From positions 1 to 6,543 of the forward strand of contig JAHFDQ010000363.1 in NCBI GenBank assembly GCA_023248915.1: a DNA stretch of 6,543 bases, in the 5' to 3' direction. This stretch comes from Archangiaceae bacterium (GTDB taxonomy: Bacteria > Myxococcota > Myxococcia > Myxococcales > Myxococcaceae). The position numbers and the translations under genes were made by a program. Each line of letters begins with the position of its first letter. Within the stretch, counting starts at the first letter, position 1. Below the pieces are notes generated by a model. It was not told the DNA's origin. It ran no database searches and saw only the letters and a program-made list of their open reading frames with translations. Shown one piece after another: positions 3,651 to 6,543 of this stretch.

Positions 3651-6543
3651 CTACGGGTAGGTCACCTGGGCGATTCCCCACTGGCCGCTGCCGCCAGGCG
3701 ATGAACCGGGCGCTCCGGGCGTGCCGAGGATCGCCATCGTGCCGCCGGTCGGGCTCCAGGACGAGGAAGCGCCTATCGCCACGCCGACCGTCGGCCCCCC
3801 GCCGCCGGCCCCGCCAGCCCCGCCCGTGCCGCCCCAGCCGCCCGAGCCGCCGACACCGCCGTTGCTGCCGTCGTCCTGCTCGCTGCCACCGCCGTACGCG
3901 GTGCCACCGCCGCCGCCGGGCATTCCGCCGCCCCCGCCGGACCCGGCGTTGCCCCCTGCGCCTCCGGTGCCCGTGTAGATGGCGAGCCCGTCGCCGGTGA
4001 CGCTCGAGGCGTATAGGAAGATGCCAATCGAGGCCCCGCCGCTCGTTCCGAGGCGCCCGCCCTGGCCGGCGCAGCCGCCCCCTCCCCCTCCCCCTCCCGC
4101 GCTTCCGTAGCTGTTGCAGTTGTCGGTGCCGCCTCCACCCGCGCCAGCTCCCCCGCCACCGTTGCCGTGGGCGCCGTCCAGCCCGTCGCTGGTGAAGGCC
4201 GGCAGGTATCCGCCGTAGTCGAGGTTGCCGAATCCGGCGCCGAAGACTCCGGGGTCTCCGCCCGCGCCGTTCGCTCCGGCGGCACCATCGTACCAGGGTG
4301 GGGCCGTCGTGTTCCCTTGGCAGCAAGGCCTCCCCAGGCCTCCCGGGGTGCCGCCCGCCCCGGTCCCGCCGGGATCGCCGGGCGTGCCGTCTCGGCCGGG
4401 CCAGCCTCCGGCACCGCCGTTCATGCCGCAGGCGCTCCACCCCCCGGCCCCACCGCTGGGCCGGCCACAGTGGGTGCAGAACAGTCCGCTCGAGTCCTCG
4501 CAGCCCGGCGCGCCCGTTCCCCCGTTGCTCGCCGAGGCGCCGCCGGCCCCATCGCCGCCGCTCTGGCCTGGAGCGCCGTCACCGGCCTTCACCATCAACC
4601 CCTGCAACAACACCGACGCCGAGTTGCGCACGACGGCCCCGTACGCGCTCATCTCGGACCCTGCGGCGCTCGTGCCGAGGAAGCTCATCAGCTGCACCGT
4701 GGCCCCCGACGCGTTGTCGATGACCAGCGGCGGATTGGCGCCCGACACCGTCACCGAGTTCGCCGCCGAGCGCGACCAGGTGCCGGCCTGATAGCCGCCG
4801 TACACGCCCTTATTCGCCGCCGCGGCGACCGTTCCGACGTAGCTGCCCACCGCCACCAGGACGTCGCGCTGCCCCCCCACGACCGCCGCCGCGATTCCGG
4901 CCGCGATGGTCGCTTTCGGCAGGGCCCGGGTGCCCGGGTAGGCGTCGCTGCCTCCGGCGGCGGGCGGCGCGACGAAGACGGCGTTCCCCAGCTCGCCGTC
5001 GATGCCGTCGCAGTTGGCGTCGGCGAAGCCCAGGTCGGGCAGGTCGACGCTCGACACCCAGTTGCAGGCGTACTCGCAGCCGTTGGCGGGGTTGCCGTCC
5101 AGGTCCCAGAAGCCGGGCTTGCAGGTGAAGCCGCAGGTCGAACCGGAGCAGAAGGCGTTCGCGTTGGCGAAGCTGCACGCGTTACCGCAGAAACCGCAGT
5201 GGTTCACGTCCGAGGTGCTGTCGACCTCGCAGCCGTTCGAAGCCTGGCCGTCGCAGTCCTTCCAGCCCGGCGAGCACGCCTGGACTTTGCACTGGCTCTG
5301 GTCGCACACCGGCGTCGCGTGCGAGGTGGAACAAGGTTGGTTGCAGCCCCCGCAGTGCGAGAGCGAGCTGGTGGTGTCCACTTCGCAGCCGTTGCCGTAG
5401 ACGACGTCGCAATCGGCGCGGCCGCCCACGCAGCTGGCGATGGCGCAGTTGCTCGCGTTGCAGGCGTAGCTCGCGACCGCGCCCCCGGGCACGTTGCAGA
5501 CATGGGCGCAGCTGCCGCAGTTCAAGGGGTCAGAGGAAAGGCTGAAGCCCTCGTCCACCAGGCCGTCGCAGTCGTCGTCCACCCCGTCGCAGGCCTCGAC
5601 CCCGAGGTTGGTCGGCACGCACGCGTACTCGCAGCCGTTCGCGGCGACGCCGTCCAGGTTCCAGTAGCCGGGCAGGCACGAGCTCACCACGCACTGCCCG
5701 CTCTGGCAGGAAGGAACGGCGTGGGCGAGGTTACAGGCGTTGCCGCAGGCGCCGCAGTGGCTCAACGAGGACTGGGAGTCGATTTCGCAGCCGTCCGACG
5801 CGAGGCCGTTGCAGTCCTTCCAGCCCGGGTCGCACGCCGAGACCTTGCACTGGCCCAGGTCGCACACCGACGTGGCGTGCGGCGTCGCGCAGGGCTGGGC
5901 GCAGCCTCCGCAGTGCGAGAGCGAGCTGGTGGTGTCGACCTCGCAGCCGTTGGCGTAGGCCAGGTCGCAGTCGGCGCGGCCGCCCACGCAACTGGCGATG
6001 GCGCACGTCTTCGCAGGACAGGCGTAGGACGCCACCGTGCCCCCCGCCACGTTGCACACGAGGCCGCAGCTTCCGCAGTTCAACGGGTCGCTGTCCGACC
6101 CCACGGCGCAGGCGTACTCGCAGCCGTTGCCGGGGTTGCCGTCCAGGTCCCAGAACCCGGGCTGGCAGGTGAAGCCGCACGCCGAGCTCGAGCAGAACGC
6201 GTCGGCGTTGGCAAAGCTGCACGCGACGCCGCAGCCTCCGCAGTGAGCCACGTCGACCCGGCTGTCCACCTCGCAGCCGTTGCTGGCGTCGCCGTCGCAG
6301 TCCTTCCAGCCCGGGTCGCAGGCCTGCACCCGGCACAGGCTCTGGAAGCAGGTGGGCGTCGCGTGGGGAGTGGCGCACGCCTGGTTGCAGCCCCCGCAGT
6401 GCGAGAGCGAGCTGGTGGTGTCGACCTCGCACCCTGTCGAGTACACCAGGTCGCAGTCGGCCCGGCCTGGTGTGCATGAAGCGATGCCGCAAACTTCCGC
6501 GGCGCACGAGTACGCCGCCACCGCGCCACCGGCCACGTTGCAG
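3651..6543 (-). CDS. Giant secreted Cys-rich repeat protein with MopE-type motif, beta-helix and Gly-rich tail (start outside window)
   Basis: The last 963 residues of a larger protein are present; numbering is from the first full codon (Cys, 6542-6540). The apparent start at 6536 is a GTG inside a repeat (CNVAGG), so the gene continues to the right. Residues 1-493 are three super-repeats of Cys-rich modules (24 Cys in the first 162 residues). Residues 316-333 (EACDGVDDDCDGLVDEGF) match the putative metal-binding motif shared with MopE-like proteins. Residues 507-517 (ADANCDGIDGE) lead into a segment at about 520-650 (NAVFVAPPAAGGSD, then ALPKATIAAGIAAA, DVLVAVGSY, GVYGGY) typical of right-handed beta-helix/DUF1565 proteins. 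Residues 653-950 are extremely Gly-rich, interrupted by strands such as SIGIFLYASSV and TVGVAIGASSS that look like further helix rungs. The end is GIAQVTYP, with no sorting signal I recognise. The signal peptide must lie outside. A cell-surface or matrix protein, probably disulfide-bonded and perhaps calcium- or copper-binding, is inferred. Confidence 0.9.
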   Translation of the reverse strand, partial: CNVAGGAVAAYSCAAEVCGIASCTPGRADCDLVYSTGCEVDTTSSLSHCGGCNQACATPHATPTCFQSLCRVQACDPGWKDCDGDASNGCEVDSRVDVAHCGGCGVACSFANADAFCSSSACGFTCQPGFWDLDGNPGNGCEYACAVGSDSDPLNCGSCGLVCNVAGGTVASYACPAKTCAIASCVGGRADCDLAYANGCEVDTTSSLSHCGGCAQPCATPHATSVCDLGQCKVSACDPGWKDCNGLASDGCEIDSQSSLSHCGACGNACNLAHAVPSCQSGQCVVSSCLPGYWNLDGVAANGCEYACVPTNLGVEACDGVDDDCDGLVDEGFSLSSDPLNCGSCAHVCNVPGGAVASYACNASNCAIASCVGGRADCDVVYGNGCEVDTTSSLSHCGGCNQPCSTSHATPVCDQSQCKVQACSPGWKDCDGQASNGCEVDSTSDVNHCGFCGNACSFANANAFCSGSTCGFTCKPGFWDLDGNPANGCEYACNWVSSVDLPDLGFADANCDGIDGELGNAVFVAPPAAGGSDAYPGTRALPKATIAAGIAAAVVGGQRDVLVAVGSYVGTVAAAANKGVYGGYQAGTWSRSAANSVTVSGANPPLVIDNASGATVQLMSFLGTSAAGSEMSAYGAVVRNSASVLLQGLMVKAGDGAPGQSGGDGAGGASASNGGTGAPGCEDSSGLFCTHCGRPSGGAGGWSACGMNGGAGGWPGRDGTPGDPGGTGAGGTPGGLGRPCCQGNTTAPPWYDGAAGANGAGGDPGVFGAGFGNLDYGGYLPAFTSDGLDGAHGNGGGGAGAGGGGTDNCNSYGSAGGGGGGGGCAGQGGRLGTSGGASIGIFLYASSVTGDGLAIYTGTGGAGGNAGSGGGGGMPGGGGGTAYGGGSEQDDGSNGGVGGSGGWGGTGGAGGAGGGGPTVGVAIGASSSWSPTGGTMAILGTPGAPGSSPGGSGQWGIAQVTYP
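3690..4586 (-). other. Glycine-rich, PGRS/collagen-like low-complexity region
   Basis: Residues 653-952 of the repeat protein. Runs such as GGAGGWPGRDGTPGDPGGTG and an octaglycine tract dominate, with a few cysteines (CEDSSGLFCTHC, RPCC, DNCNSYG, GGGCAGQGG). Two stretches break the glycine pattern and look like beta-helix rungs, so the glycines may form long loops on a helix and not a separate domain. It is not a regular Gly-x-y collagen repeat throughout. C-rich plus-strand DNA here is a source of spurious open frames in other phases. Confidence 0.8.
4078..4098 (-). repeat. G5A tandem tract (six-base repeat) inside the Gly-rich coding region
   Basis: On the plus strand three units of CCCCCT are followed by CCC; on the coding strand this is four G-runs of 3, 5, 5 and 5 separated by single A residues. 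It encodes part of the octaglycine. A tract with single-base loops is a strong G-quadruplex candidate in the mRNA and coding strand, and a place where replication slippage would add or remove two codons at a time without shifting frame. Confidence 0.75.
5064..5498 (-). repeat. Cys-rich super-repeat 3 (last unit)
   Basis: Residues 349-493. It starts CNVPGGAVASY and ends NGCEYAC, with landmark cysteines at 386, 438 and 489. The usual NCGSC linker is replaced by the segment NWVSSVDLPDLGFADANCDG that leads into the beta-helix region, so this unit closes the repeat array. Confidence 0.88.
5499..6056 (-). repeat. Cys-rich super-repeat 2, with extra metal-binding insert
   Basis: Residues 163-348 of the visible protein, 24 residues longer than the first unit because the linker carries the acidic EACDGVDDDCDGLVDEGF segment. 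Landmark cysteines are at 200, 252 and 304. Its third module (NLAHAVPSCQSGQCVVSSC, PGYWNLDG) differs clearly from the matching modules of units 1 and 3, which are nearly alike. Confidence 0.88.
5544..5597 (-). other. MopE-like putative metal-binding motif
   Basis: Residues 316-333, EACDGVDDDCDGLVDEGF. The spacing of acidic residues with two cysteines is that of the putative metal-binding motif family (PF11617 type), which occurs repeatedly in surface proteins of myxobacteria and in the Methylococcus protein MopE. Only one full copy is visible; a shortened relative, ANCDGIDGE, lies at residues 509-517. Which metal is bound, if any, cannot be read from sequence. Confidence 0.8.
6057..6543 (-). 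repeat. Cys-rich super-repeat 1 (complete from its CNVAGG start in the window)
   Basis: Residues 1-162 of the visible protein. Three modules of about 51 residues each carry a Gly-Cys-Glu landmark, with the cysteine at 38, 90 and 141: GRADCDLVYSTGCEVD, GWKDCDGDASNGCEVD and GFWDLDGNPGNGCEYAC. They are linked by [HN]CGxC segments. The linker to the next unit is AVGSDSDPLNCGSCGLV. It has 24 cysteines, an even number consistent with full disulfide pairing. Confidence 0.88.

Noticed and set aside
3637..4440. N-terminal extension of the methyltransferase frame up to 4440
   Set aside because: The extra 268 residues are almost all Arg/Gly from the shifted Gly-rich gene; the methyltransferase family begins near MKTDYAAHDQKY, at 3636.
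4167..6479. Plus-strand open frame of 770 residues opposite the repeat protein
   Set aside because: Its periodic VRERAGGV/VAVLPAR pattern simply mirrors the Cys-rich repeats on the other strand. Repeats preserve stop-free antisense frames, so length is not evidence.
6534..6536. GTG at 6536 as the true start of the repeat protein
   Set aside because: It falls inside the conserved CNVAGG repeat opening, the frame is open to the window edge, and there is no signal peptide for a clearly exported type of protein.
5064..6543. CRISPR or other DNA repeat array
   Set aside because: The repeats are in-frame protein repeats with diverged copies and a period of about 490-560 bases, not short identical repeats with unique spacers.

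Overview
The window is GC-rich DNA whose recognisable content points to a myxobacterium or a close relative (Myxococcota). The evidence is a large secreted protein with cysteine-rich repeats, a MopE-type acidic metal-binding motif, a beta-helix segment and a long glycine-rich tail, next to a beta-propeller lipoprotein. This assignment is inferred from gene style, not from a marker gene.

All five genes I support lie on the minus strand and are read from right to left. From the right edge they are: (1) the 3' part of a giant repeat protein (3651-6543, start outside the window); (2) a class I SAM-dependent methyltransferase (2956-3636) that starts 14 bases after the repeat protein stops and is probably co-transcribed with it; (3) after a 254-base gap, an AbiEi-type winged-helix protein fused to a DUF559/Vsr-like nuclease domain (1589-2701); (4) a seven-bladed beta-propeller lipoprotein (261-1499) with a strong ribosome binding site; (5) the first 62 codons of a secreted protein (1-188) that runs off the left edge.

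The most unusual non-coding feature is in the 254-base gap. Two inverted copies of an AT-rich 11-mer sit inside an imperfect 20-bp inverted repeat (2743-2762 and 2809-2828), with a second hairpin nested between them. It could be a small mobile or dispersed repeat, a structured RNA, or a pair of operators for the AbiEi-like gene whose start codon lies 42 bases away.

The repeat protein has an internal hierarchy. Modules of about 51 residues are grouped in threes into super-repeats of 162, 186 and at least 145 residues, with a 29-bp DNA tract kept identical in all three. Three of the five products look exported, so the region may serve the cell envelope, but the sequence does not show that the genes form one pathway.
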